From: Leifsonia sp. TF02-11
GTDB taxonomy: Bacteria; Actinomycetota; Actinomycetes; Actinomycetales; Microbacteriaceae
Assembly (NCBI RefSeq): GCF_017565305.1
Contig: NZ_JAGEKP010000022.1
Location: forward strand, 1 to 64,000
DNA: 64,000 nucleotides
Direction: 5' to 3'
Shown here: piece by piece, positions 27,627-35,734 of the stretch
How positions within the stretch are numbered: position 1 is the first letter of the stretch
How the letters are laid out: each line of letters starts with the position of its first letter
The notes under the pieces: model-generated
Databases searched by the model: none
Told to the model about the DNA's origin: nothing
What the model saw: the letters and a program-made list of their open reading frames with translations, nothing else
Translations under genes and position numbers: made by a program

Positions 27627-28568
27627 GTGACTGACGCGAAGAACATCCTCGGCGGCCGCATCCTGGTGGTGGCCTTCGAAGGGTGGAACGACGCCGGCGA
27701 GGCGGCCAGCGGCGCGGTGAGGACACTCAAGGAGCAGCTCGACGTCGTCCCGATCGCCGAAGTGGACCCTGAGCTGTACTTCGACTTCCAGTTCAACCGC
27801 CCTGTCGTCTCCGACGACGACGGCCGACGCCGGCTGGTCTGGCCGTCGGCCGTGATGATGGGTCCCGCGCGACCCGGGCGCGTCGGGGATGCGCTCGCCG
27901 GCGACGCCGAACTCGATATCACCGGCGACAACGCGGGCAATATCTTCCTGCTGCTCGGCACGGAGCCGTCACGCAGCTGGCGCAGCTTCACCGCAGAGAT
28001 CATGGATGCCGCCCTCGCCGAAGACATCGGAGTGATCGTCTTCCTCGGGGCGATGCTCGCCGACGTCCCGCACACCCGGCCGATCTCGGTGTTCGCGTCC
28101 AGCGAGTCGGCGGCCGTGCGCGCAGAGCTCGGCATCGAGCGCTCGACGTACGAAGGTCCCGTCGGCATTCTCAGTGCGCTCGCCGAGGGCGCGGAGGACG
28201 TCGGCATCCCGACGGTCTCGATCTGGGCGTCGGTGCCGCACTACGTCCACAACGCACCGAGCCCCAAGGCGGTCCTCGCGCTCATCGACAAGCTGGAGGA
28301 GCTCGTCGACGTCACGATCCCGCGCGGCTCCCTCGTCGAGGAAGCTGCGGCGTGGGAGGCGGGCATCGACGCGCTCGCCTCGGACGACGAGGAGATGGCC
28401 GCCTACATCCAGCAGTTGGAGCAGGCGCGCGACACCGTGGACTCCCCCGAGGCGAGCGGCGAGGCCATCGCCCAGGAGTTCGAGCGCTACCTGCGTCGCC
28501 GCGGCGACGGAAGGGACGGCCGGGACGGGCGGGACGGTCACGCCGGAGACGACCCCCGGCGCGGCTGA
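27627..28568 (+). CDS. PAC2-family protein (proteasome assembly chaperone-like fold)
   Basis: A 313-residue member of the PAC2 family, with ILVVAFEGWNDAGEAASGAV near the start, then GIVFLGAML-type strands and VSIWASVPHYVHNAPSPKAV. These proteins are universal in actinobacteria, including ones lacking a proteasome, and have no proven function. The C-terminus is a short RDG-repeat, low-complexity tail. The GTG at 27627 follows a GAGGACGAGGA region. Confidence 0.9.
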   Translation: MTDAKNILGGRILVVAFEGWNDAGEAASGAVRTLKEQLDVVPIAEVDPELYFDFQFNRPVVSDDDGRRRLVWPSAVMMGPARPGRVGDALAGDAELDITGDNAGNIFLLLGTEPSRSWRSFTAEIMDAALAEDIGVIVFLGAMLADVPHTRPISVFASSESAAVRAELGIERSTYEGPVGILSALAEGAEDVGIPTVSIWASVPHYVHNAPSPKAVLALIDKLEELVDVTIPRGSLVEEAAAWEAGIDALASDDEEMAAYIQQLEQARDTVDSPEASGEAIAQEFERYLRRRGDGRDGRDGRDGHAGDDPRRG

Positions 28569-28616
28569 CGCCGCGGTTCCGCACCCGATATCACCCGTGC
28601 GTCGCGCTCGGGAGGA

Positions 28617-29480
28617 TCAGGCCGCGAGCACTCCGGTGGCGAGCAGGATCATCAGGAGCACGCCGAGCACGATGCGGTAGATCACGAACGGCAGGAAGCT
28701 GCGCCGGGAGATGTAACCCATGAAGAAGGCGATCACGACCAGGCCGACCACGAAGGCGACGATGGTCGCGACGGCGGTCTCGACCGGCCCGAACACCTCG
28801 GGCGTGCACGTGCCCGCCGCTTCGAGCGCCTTCGTGCACGGCTCCTTGAACGCTTTGTAGAGCTGGTAGAGCCCGCTGCCGAACACGGCGGGGATCGCCA
28901 GCAGGAACGAGTAGCGCGCGGCCGCACGTCGCTGGTAGCCCATGAACAGACCGGCGGTGATGGTGCCGCCGGAGCGGGACACTCCCGGGATGAGCGCGAG
29001 CGCCTGGGCGAACCCGAAGATGATGCCGTGACCCCAGGTGAGCTCCCGCAACCGCCGCGTCTTCGCACCCACCCAGTCGGCGATCCCCAGCAGGATGCCG
29101 AAGACGATGAGGGTCGTCGCGACGATCCAGAGCGAGCGGAAGGTGGTCTCGATCGCATCCTGGAGGAGCAGTCCGAGCACCACGATCGGGATGCTGCCCA
29201 CGATGACGAGCCACCCCATCCGCGCGTCGGGGTCGTTGCGCGGCACCCGCCCGAAGAGCGACTGGAACCAGCGCGACACGATCCGCGTGATGTCCTTCCA
29301 GAAGTACAGCAGGACGGCCGCCTCGGTGCCCAGCTGGATGATCGCCGTGAAGCGCGCGCCGGGGTCGGCCCCGGTGCCCAGCAACTCCCCGACGATGCGG
29401 ATGTGCGCGCTCGAGGAGACCGGCAGGAACTCGGTCAGTCCCTGGACGAGTCCGAGGATGACGGCGTTGATGAAGTCCAT
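28617..29480 (-). CDS. uppP: Undecaprenyl-diphosphatase UppP (BacA)
   Basis: A 287-residue integral membrane enzyme that recycles undecaprenyl diphosphate for peptidoglycan synthesis and confers basal bacitracin tolerance. The two family signatures are plain: [15 protein letters not shown] near the N-terminus, with the catalytic Glu, and [10 protein letters not shown] about residue 168. About eight helices are predicted. It lies nine bases before the M20 stop in the same direction. Confidence 0.95.
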   Translation of the reverse strand: MDFINAVILGLVQGLTEFLPVSSSAHIRIVGELLGTGADPGARFTAIIQLGTEAAVLLYFWKDITRIVSRWFQSLFGRVPRNDPDARMGWLVIVGSIPIVVLGLLLQDAIETTFRSLWIVATTLIVFGILLGIADWVGAKTRRLRELTWGHGIIFGFAQALALIPGVSRSGGTITAGLFMGYQRRAAARYSFLLAIPAVFGSGLYQLYKAFKEPCTKALEAAGTCTPEVFGPVETAVATIVAFVVGLVVIAFFMGYISRRSFLPFVIYRIVLGVLLMILLATGVLAA

Positions 29481-29488
29481 GTGCTCTT

Positions 29489-30826
29489 TCAGTAGCTGCG
29501 CAGGAGATCGCGCAAGACGGTCCTGCCGAACACTAGCGCGTCCAGCGGGACCCGCTCGTCGACGCCGTGGAACATCCCCGGGAAGTCGAGGTCGCTCGGG
29601 AGGCGCAGCGGAGCGAAGCCGTAGCCGGTGATGCCGAGGCGGCTGAGCGCCTTGTTGTCGGTTCCGCCGGAGAGCAGATAGGGCAGCACGGGCGCGCCGG
29701 GATCGTGTCGCTCGAGGGTCCCGGTGATCGCCTCGACGAGGTCGCCGTCGAACGACGCCTCCAGGCCGATGTCGCGGTGCAGGATCTCGATCTCGATGTC
29801 GTCGCCGACCAACTCGCGCACCTCGGCGAGGACGCGGTCCTCGTCGCCCGGCAGCGTGCGGATGTCGACGAGCGCCTCAGCGGTGTCGGGGATGACGTTG
29901 TGCTTGTAGCCGGCCTCCAGGAGGGTCGGGTTGCTCGTCGCCCGCAGCGTGGCGAGGATGAATCCTGCGGCGGTGCCCGTCCGCAGGACGACCTCGTCGG
30001 GGCCGACGCGCTCCGCGTCGACGTCGAGCAGGCGCGCGAGCTCGGCGATGAGCCGCGTCGTGGTGTCCGTGAGCTGCACCGGCCAGTCGCGGCGGCCGAT
30101 GGCGACGACCGCTTCGGCGAGCTTCGTGATCGCGTTGTCGCGGATGAGCCGGGAGCCGTGCGCCGCGCGCCCTCGGGCGATCAGCTTGATCCAGACGAGC
30201 GACTTCTCCCCCGTCTGCAGCAGGTACGCGCGACGGCCGGCGAGGTCGATCGAGTAGCCGCCCACTTCGCTGATGGCCTCGGTCGCCCCCGCGAAGAGCT
30301 CTGGCTGCGTGTCCACGAGGAAGTGCGAACCGCGTCGGCCGCCGTCCTCCTCGTCGGCGAAGAAGCCGAGGACGAGGTCGCGCTCCGGCTGCTCCCCCGC
30401 GCTCAGGATGTCGCCGACCGCGGTGAGGATCATGGCGTCCATGTTCTTCATGTCGACCGCTCCGCGGCCCCAGAGCAGCCCGTCGCGGACGACGCCGCCG
30501 AACGGATCCACCGACCAGTTGCGCGGGTCGGCCGGCACGACGTCGAGGTGTCCGTGCACGACGAGCGCCGGCTTGCTGCGGTTGCGGCCCTCCACCCGGG
30601 CGACCACGCTGGTGCGCCCTGGGTCGGACTCGAACATCCGCGGGGCCAGTCCGAGCCCCCTCAGCCGCGCCTCGACGTACTCCGCCGCGTCGGTCTCCCC
30701 GTTGGAGCGGCCCTCGCCGTAGTTCGTGGTGTCGAACCGGATGAGGTCACGCGCGATGATGGCGGTCTCGTCGAGGTCGGCCGGGTCGGAGGCGGTCGCG
30801 TCGGAGGTGTCGGGAACGTCGGTCAT
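29489..30826 (-). CDS. M20-family zinc metallohydrolase (peptidase/deacylase)
   Basis: A 445-residue M20 enzyme. The metal and catalytic motifs are [12 protein letters not shown] (His and Asp), [14 protein letters not shown] (bridging Asp) and [16 protein letters not shown] (Glu-Glu). A dimerisation lid lies in the middle, and [10 protein letters not shown] near the C-terminus supplies another His/metal-site region. The family includes aminoacylases, dipeptidases and carboxypeptidases, so the substrate is open. The ATG at 30826 has GGAG upstream. Confidence 0.92.
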   Translation of the reverse strand: MTDVPDTSDATASDPADLDETAIIARDLIRFDTTNYGEGRSNGETDAAEYVEARLRGLGLAPRMFESDPGRTSVVARVEGRNRSKPALVVHGHLDVVPADPRNWSVDPFGGVVRDGLLWGRGAVDMKNMDAMILTAVGDILSAGEQPERDLVLGFFADEEDGGRRGSHFLVDTQPELFAGATEAISEVGGYSIDLAGRRAYLLQTGEKSLVWIKLIARGRAAHGSRLIRDNAITKLAEAVVAIGRRDWPVQLTDTTTRLIAELARLLDVDAERVGPDEVVLRTGTAAGFILATLRATSNPTLLEAGYKHNVIPDTAEALVDIRTLPGDEDRVLAEVRELVGDDIEIEILHRDIGLEASFDGDLVEAITGTLERHDPGAPVLPYLLSGGTDNKALSRLGITGYGFAPLRLPSDLDFPGMFHGVDERVPLDALVFGRTVLRDLLRSY

Positions 30827-30949
30827 GGCTCCACGCTACCGGGGGCCGTTCCGCCACGCCCGGGCTGCGCAACGATGTGAAACCGCGGCAGCGTTTCGTG
30901 CTAGTGTCTTTCTTCGGCAGCCGGAACCGCGGCGGCCGAAGAAACACCT

Positions 30950-31034
30950 GTCCGGGTGGCGGAAATGGCAGACGCGCTAGCTTGAGGTGCTAGTGCCCGT
31001 ATAGGGCGTGGGGGTTCAAGTCCCCCCTCGGACA
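30950..31034 (+). tRNA. tRNA-Leu (anticodon GAG)
   Basis: The acceptor arms GTCCGGG and CTCGGAC pair over seven bases with one G-T. The anticodon stem CTAGC/GCTAG encloses TTGAGGT, giving anticodon GAG. A long variable arm (TGCCCGTATAGGGCGT) marks a class II leucine tRNA, and GGTTCAAGT is the T-loop. No CCA is encoded. A terminator follows immediately. Confidence 0.96.
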
Positions 31035-31039
31035 CCGAA

Positions 31040-31080
31040 CCAAGAAGGCCCCGATCGAGAGATCGGGGCCTTCTTGGTTT
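31040..31080 (+). terminator. Rho-independent terminator after tRNA-Leu
   Basis: A perfect 17-base inverted repeat (31040-31056 with 31061-31077 approximately) around GAGA, rich in GC at the centre, ends in TTCTTGGTTTC. It begins six bases after the tRNA. Confidence 0.85.
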
Positions 31081-31106
31081 CGGTCACCGGCCGTAGTGTG
31101 TCCTGC

Positions 31107-32102
31107 ATGGCGTCCCGCAAGCGCTCGACGGACAGTCTCTTCACTGTTCTGCTCGCCTTCGGCGCGAACATCGTCGTCGCCATCGCGAAGAGCGTCGCAG
31201 CACTGCTGACCGGCTCGGCGTCGATGGTCGCGGAAGCGGCGCACTCCTGGGCCGACACCGGCAACGAGGTGTTCCTGCTCCAGGCCGAACGCCGAGCGGC
31301 ACGCCCGCGGGACGAGCTCCACCCTGGAGGCTACGGCCGGGAGGCGTACGTCTGGTCGCTGTTCGCCGCCGTCGGGCTCTTCACGGCGGGTGCGGTCGTG
31401 TCCATTCTCCACGGGGTGTCGGAGCTGGGCTCCGACGCGCCCGACACGGACTACCTCATCAATTACGTCGTTCTGGCCGTGGCGTTCGTCTTCGAGAGCA
31501 TCTCGTTCCTGCAGTCGTACCGCCAAGCGAGCGCCACCGCCTCCCGGTGGGGCACCGGCACCCTCGAGCACGTGATCAGCACCTCCAACCCGACCCTCCG
31601 AGCGGTGTTCGCCGAGGACGCCGCCGCGCTGGTCGGTCTGGTCATCGCCTTCCTCGGCGTGCTGCTGCACGAGCTCACCGGCGACGCCGTCTTCGACGCG
31701 ATCGGCTCCATCCTGGTGGGCGTCCTCCTCGCCGTGGTCGCGGTGGTCCTGATCGACCGCAATCGGCGCTTCCTGCTCGGCGAGCCGGCTCCCGACCGGG
31801 TGAACCAGGCAGCGCTGGCTCTGCTGCTGCGCCACCCCGAAGTGGAGCGGGTCACCTACCTGCACCTGGAGTACGTCGGACCGGAGCGCGTCTTCCTCGT
31901 GGCCGCCGTCGACCTGCGCGGGAACGACCGCGAATCGGATGTCGCAGAGGACCTCTACGCCGTCGAGCAGGAGCTCGAGCGCGACGATCACATCGCCGAG
32001 GCCGTCCTGACCCTGTCCCGTGCGGGAGCGCCGGCACTGCTGCCCCGTCCTGATCCCGACCCCGACCTCGACCTCGATAGCGGTCACATTCCGACCGGTT
32101 GA
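31107..32102 (+). CDS. Cation diffusion facilitator family transporter
   Basis: A 331-residue membrane protein that would export divalent metal ions (Zn, Fe, Mn or Co) using protons. The family opening is visible: FGANIVVAIAKSVAALLTGS, then VAEAAHSWADTGNEVFLL with the metal-site His and Asp. The second site reads ...FAEDAAALVGLVIAF. The C-terminal cytoplasmic domain starts near 205 and ends in a Pro-Asp repeat tail. The ATG at 31107 is eight bases after a TAGTGT that could be a -10 element. Confidence 0.9.
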   Translation: MASRKRSTDSLFTVLLAFGANIVVAIAKSVAALLTGSASMVAEAAHSWADTGNEVFLLQAERRAARPRDELHPGGYGREAYVWSLFAAVGLFTAGAVVSILHGVSELGSDAPDTDYLINYVVLAVAFVFESISFLQSYRQASATASRWGTGTLEHVISTSNPTLRAVFAEDAAALVGLVIAFLGVLLHELTGDAVFDAIGSILVGVLLAVVAVVLIDRNRRFLLGEPAPDRVNQAALALLLRHPEVERVTYLHLEYVGPERVFLVAAVDLRGNDRESDVAEDLYAVEQELERDDHIAEAVLTLSRAGAPALLPRPDPDPDLDLDSGHIPTG

Positions 32103-32119
32103 GGCGCCAGACTGGTGAC

Positions 32120-33085
32120 ATGGCCAGCACCGGTTCCCGCACCCTCCAGTTGCTGTCGCTGCTGCAGACCCACCGGTACTGGCCGGGCCAGGAGCTCGCC
32201 GACCGACTGGAGGTCTCGCCGCGCACCCTCCGCCGCGATGTCGAGCGACTGCGCGACCTCGGCTACCCGGTGGACGCCACCCGCGGCGTCGCGGGCGGCT
32301 ATCAGCTCGCCGCCGGCGCCTCGCTGCCGCCGCTCGTGGTGGACGACGAGGAGGCCGTCGCGCTCGCGGTCGGACTGCGGACGGCCGCCCAGAGCGGGAT
32401 CGCCGGCGTCGCCGACGCCTCGGTCCGTGCGCTCGCCAAAGTGGTGCAGGTCATGCCGCCCCGCCTGAAGCGGAGGGTGGACGCCCTGCGGGTGGCGACC
32501 CTCGCAGCCGAACTGCGCCCGGGGCCCGTCGTGGACGCCGAGGCGCTCACCGTCGTCGCTCAGGCCTGCAGAGACGAGGAGCGGATCACCTTCGCGTACG
32601 TCCGGCGCGACGGGGAGGCCTCCCAGCGCGCCGTGGAGCCGCATCGTCTCGTCTCGGTCGGGCGCCGGTGGTACCTCGTCGCCTACGACCTCGAGCGGCA
32701 CGATTGGCGGAGCTTCCGCCTCGACCGCATCGCAGAGCCCCGGTCGACGGGCGCGCGATTCCGGCCGCGCACCCTCCCGGCCGCCGACGCGGCCGAGTAC
32801 GTCAGGGACTCGCTGGCCGGCGCGGCCGACGCCCTCGTCGTCGATGCGGTGATCGAGGCGCCGCTCGCCGACGTCGAGCGGGCCATCGGCCGGTGGGCGG
32901 CGGTCGAGGCGGCCGGGCCGACGCGCACGCGCGTGCGGATGACGGCGGATTCGCCCGAGTGGGCGCTCTTCGGCCTCGCCGCCGTCGACGCGCCGTTCCG
33001 CATCGAGGGTCCGCGCGAGGTGCGCGAGCTGGCTGAGCGCTGGGGGCGGCGGTTCAGCGCCGCAACTAGACTCGTCAACCGATGA
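32120..33085 (+). CDS. WYL-domain helix-turn-helix transcriptional regulator
   Basis: A 321-residue regulator. An N-terminal winged helix-turn-helix (about 7-60, QELADRLEVSPRTLRRDVER) is followed by a WYL domain (RRWYLVAYDLERHDWRSF) and a C-terminal WCX extension. This is the common single-protein type, which often represses neighbouring genes and may sense nucleotides or damage signals. Its stop overlaps the start of the ferritin-VIT gene (ATGA), making that gene its most likely functional partner. Confidence 0.9.
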   Translation: MASTGSRTLQLLSLLQTHRYWPGQELADRLEVSPRTLRRDVERLRDLGYPVDATRGVAGGYQLAAGASLPPLVVDDEEAVALAVGLRTAAQSGIAGVADASVRALAKVVQVMPPRLKRRVDALRVATLAAELRPGPVVDAEALTVVAQACRDEERITFAYVRRDGEASQRAVEPHRLVSVGRRWYLVAYDLERHDWRSFRLDRIAEPRSTGARFRPRTLPAADAAEYVRDSLAGAADALVVDAVIEAPLADVERAIGRWAAVEAAGPTRTRVRMTADSPEWALFGLAAVDAPFRIEGPREVRELAERWGRRFSAATRLVNR

Positions 33086-34167
33086 CCCCCGCCGAACGCA
33101 CCCCCTCACCCGCAGACATCAAGCGCTGGCGGCGGTATCTCGCCGATGAGCGCGCCGAGGCCGCGGTCTATCGCGACCTCGCCGGCCGCCGGGAGGGCGA
33201 GGAGCGGGAGATCCTGCTCGCCCTCGCCGAGGCGGAGGGCCGTCACGAACAGCACTGGCTCACGCTGCTCGGCAACCAGGTCGGCCGGCCGCTCCGGGGC
33301 GACATCCGCACGCGGATGCTCGGCTTCCTCGCCCGGCGGTTCGGCTCGGTCTTCGTCCTCGCGCTCGCGCAGCGGGCGGAGGCTCGATCGCCCTACGCGG
33401 ACGACGTCGACGCCACCCCGCAGATGGCCGCGGACGAGCAGGTGCACGAGGAGGTCGTGCGCGCGCTCGCCGCCCGCGGACGCCAACGCCTCTCCGGCAC
33501 CTTCCGCGCCGCCGTGTTCGGCGCGAACGACGGCCTGGTCAGCAACCTGGCCCTCGTGCTCGGCGTCAGCGCGAGCGGCGTTCCGACGCACGTCGTGCTG
33601 CTCACCGGTATCTCGGGGCTGCTCGCCGGCGCGCTGTCGATGGGCGCGGGCGAGTACGTGTCGGTGCGTTCGCAGCGGGAGCTCCTGGAGGCCTCCAGCC
33701 CGAACCCCGCCACCACCTCCGCACTGCCGCACCTCGACGTCGACGCCAACGAACTGACGCTGGTCTACCGCGCGCGCGGAATGGACGAGGCGGACGCGCA
33801 GGCCCGTGCGCGCGAGGTGCTGGCGACGCTCGGCGCCTACACCTCCCCCGTGGCGGTGCAGGGCACGCCCGCCGACGAGCACGAGGCCATCGGCAACGGC
33901 TGGAGTGCGGCGGTGTCGAGCTTCTGCTTCTTCGCCTCCGGCGCGCTCATCCCGATCCTGCCGTTCCTGTTCGGCCTGACCGGAACGGCCGCGATCATCA
34001 CCTCCGCCGTGCTCGTCGGCCTCGTGCTCCTCGGGACCGGCGCTGTCGTGGGCCTGCTCTCCGGAGCCTCGCCGCTCCGGCGCGCTCTGCGCCAGCTCGC
34101 GATCGGCTACGGGGCCGCCGCGGCCACCTACCTGCTCGGCCTGCTCTTCGGTGCCACCGTCGGCTGA
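33082..34167 (+). CDS. Ferritin-like/VIT1 fusion, MbfA-type iron exporter
   Basis: A 361-residue fusion. Residues 1 to about 140 are a rubrerythrin/ferritin-like four-helix bundle with iron-ligand glutamates in DERAEAAVYRDL, EAEGRHEQHW and ADEQVHEEVV. The rest is a VIT1/CCC1 transporter with GANDGLVSNLALVLGVS, GALSMGAGEYVSVRSQRE and five helices. The same architecture defines MbfA, a membrane-bound ferritin that exports iron in alphaproteobacteria. It should move Fe(II) or Mn(II) out of the cytoplasm. It is translationally coupled to the upstream WYL regulator. Confidence 0.88.
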   Translation: MTPAERTPSPADIKRWRRYLADERAEAAVYRDLAGRREGEEREILLALAEAEGRHEQHWLTLLGNQVGRPLRGDIRTRMLGFLARRFGSVFVLALAQRAEARSPYADDVDATPQMAADEQVHEEVVRALAARGRQRLSGTFRAAVFGANDGLVSNLALVLGVSASGVPTHVVLLTGISGLLAGALSMGAGEYVSVRSQRELLEASSPNPATTSALPHLDVDANELTLVYRARGMDEADAQARAREVLATLGAYTSPVAVQGTPADEHEAIGNGWSAAVSSFCFFASGALIPILPFLFGLTGTAAIITSAVLVGLVLLGTGAVVGLLSGASPLRRALRQLAIGYGAAAATYLLGLLFGATVG

Positions 34168-34192
34168 GGCCGAGCCGACACTCGCCGGGTCG

Positions 34193-34708
34193 TCAGCGCC
34201 TGCGGCGGTCGCCCCCGTCGACGCCGTAGACGATCGCACCGGCGAGCGGGATGAGCAGGAACCACAGCCAGCTGTACTGGTAGCCCCAGGCCATCCCGCT
34301 CACGAAGAACAGGATGACCGCGACGAAGGGCATGATCGACACGATCAGAAGGCCCCAGCGGTTGACCGACCGGCCGTGATCGCCGGGAGCGGGACCCGTG
34401 CTGTACGGCGTCTGGCCGTACGGGTTCGAGCCCGGCTGCGACGCCTGCCCTGCCGCGGCGGCCGGGCCTGCTGCCGCGCCGTGTTGCGCGGCGGCATCGT
34501 CGAGGTGCAGTGCTCCCGGCAGATCGGCGAAGAGCGGTGCGAGATCACCGCGTGTCACCGCCGCGCGTGCGGCGGCCGTGCGTGACTGCAGTTCGGCGTC
34601 GTTCAGCCGGCCCTGGCCCGCGTGCGCCTGAAGCGCTGCGACCGCGCGCTCCCTCTCGTCGTTGCTGAGGCGCAGCGATGCGCCGGACGGGTCCCCGAAG
34701 TCAGTCAT
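34193..34708 (-). CDS. DUF1707 domain-containing membrane protein
   Basis: A 171-residue protein. The N-terminus carries the DUF1707 signature (LRLSNDERERAVAALQAHAG then GRLNDAELQSR). A Gln/Ala/Pro/Gly linker and two C-terminal membrane helices (WGLLIVSIMPFVAVILFFVS and YSWLWFLLIPLAGAIVYG) follow. DUF1707 is an actinobacterial short domain of unknown role. The ATG at 34708 is close to a possible -10 (CATACT on the minus strand), suggesting a short or absent leader. Confidence 0.85.
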   Translation of the reverse strand: MTDFGDPSGASLRLSNDERERAVAALQAHAGQGRLNDAELQSRTAAARAAVTRGDLAPLFADLPGALHLDDAAAQHGAAAGPAAAAGQASQPGSNPYGQTPYSTGPAPGDHGRSVNRWGLLIVSIMPFVAVILFFVSGMAWGYQYSWLWFLLIPLAGAIVYGVDGGDRRRR

Positions 34709-34759
34709 GCGGCCCAGTATGCCAGTGTGCGATCGTCGCAGGTGAGGCGTACACTGGTC

Positions 34760-34777
34760 TTCGAACATATGTTCGAA
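34760..34777 (+). promoter_or_regulatory. LexA (SOS) box upstream of DUF6504 gene
   Basis: TTCGAACATATGTTCGAA is an exact 18-base palindrome containing the Gram-positive LexA consensus CGAAC-N4-GTTCG. It lies 18 bases ahead of the DUF6504 start codon and just after TACACT (34750-34755), a plausible -10. LexA bound here would cover the transcription start. The divergent DUF1707 gene starts 52 bases away and might also be affected. Confidence 0.85.
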
Positions 34778-34794
34778 TCAGGAGGATCGCACTC

Positions 34795-35085
34795 ATGACC
34801 GAGATCGACGAGGCGGTCGCCGTCTGGACGACGGAGGAGGGCGTCCCGACCCGCCTGGTCTGGCGCTCCACCCGGTACCGGGTGAGCGACACCCCGACGG
34901 TGTGGGCCGAGATCAGCACGTGGTGGCGACCGTTCGGCGAACACCGCTACGGGGTCGGCACCCTGCCGAGGGAGATCGGCGGCTGGCGGTTCCAGGCGAC
35001 CAGCGAGCGCGGGGTGGCGCACGTGTTCGACGTGCGCCACGACGCCGACGACCGCAGTTGGCGCCTGGTGCGCATCTTCGACTGA
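34795..35085 (+). CDS. DUF6504 family small protein, SOS-regulated
   Basis: A 96-residue protein with EEGVPTRLVWRSTRYRVSDT, an aromatic W-W-P stretch and WRFQATSERGVAHVFDVRH. This is the pattern of the actinobacterial DUF6504 family, whose members are often linked to imuB/dnaE2. AGGAGG precedes the ATG and a perfect LexA box is immediately upstream. The small, tryptophan-rich fold suggests a protein-binding role, but no function is proven. It lies 4 kb from the mutasome cassette and shares its control element. Confidence 0.8.
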   Translation: MTEIDEAVAVWTTEEGVPTRLVWRSTRYRVSDTPTVWAEISTWWRPFGEHRYGVGTLPREIGGWRFQATSERGVAHVFDVRHDADDRSWRLVRIFD

Positions 35086-35115
35086 TCGGCTCCGGGCAGC
35101 GGGGAGCCGGCGCTT

Positions 35116-35718
35116 TCAGACGAGGGGGATACCGAGATCGCGGAGCAGCTCTGCGATGCGGGCCGGTGTGACAGGTGCCTTCCCACCGGTTCGCGTGGTC
35201 GACTCGGCGAGGTAGCGGAAAAGTCCGGCGAGGAGCGCAGCCAGAAGCCTGGCCTGCTCCTGGCGCGTCGACTCGTCCGCCCCCGGGTTCTCGTTGAGGA
35301 GCCGCAGCCGGAGGATGTCGGTGATCTCGGCCTCGATGAGCGTGAAGCGCTGCATCTGGCGAGCCATCAGTTCAGGATGGCTGCCGACGGCACGGATACG
35401 CGCGGCCACCTGCTCCGGCGCGGCGACCTGGGGCAGCACCACGAGGCGGAAAGCGTCGGGCAGGAGGGGATCGTGGGCGACGATGAACTCACGCGCGAAC
35501 TGCTGGTCGACGACGGGGCCGGCACTGCCGATCACGGCGGCGTCCTTCGTCTTGAAGTGATTGAAGAAGGTGCGCTGGGAGATCTCGGCACGTTCGCAGA
35601 TCATGTCGACCGTGACGGCGTCATAGCCCAACTCGTTCACCAGGGCCACGGCGGCGGACTCGATGGCCGCAGTGGTCTGGGAGCGGGTGCGGCGCGGCGC
35701 GGCGTCAGCGGTCGACAT
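35116..35718 (-). CDS. TetR-family transcriptional regulator
   Basis: A 200-residue repressor with the N-terminal helix-turn-helix VDMICERAEISQRTFFNHF at about 38-56 and a C-terminal ligand domain ending in LLRDLGIPLV. AGGAGGA precedes the ATG at 35718. It is the third gene of a leftward unit behind an ABC ATPase and an FtsX-type permease, 16 bases after the permease stop. It is the natural candidate to bind the double dyad upstream of that unit. Confidence 0.9.
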   Translation of the reverse strand: MSTADAAPRRTRSQTTAAIESAAVALVNELGYDAVTVDMICERAEISQRTFFNHFKTKDAAVIGSAGPVVDQQFAREFIVAHDPLLPDAFRLVVLPQVAAPEQVAARIRAVGSHPELMARQMQRFTLIEAEITDILRLRLLNENPGADESTRQEQARLLAALLAGLFRYLAESTTRTGGKAPVTPARIAELLRDLGIPLV

Positions 35719-35734
35719 GATCCTCCTGAAGTGA

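Noticed and set aside
30950-31080. tRNA-Leu as an attachment site for an integrated element
   Set aside because: Flanking genes are housekeeping-like on both sides, no integrase lies nearby and no partial tRNA repeat was found.
35086-35115. Possible terminator hairpin between DUF6504 and TetR genes
   Set aside because: A seven-base stem with a nine-base loop and no T-tract is too weak to report.
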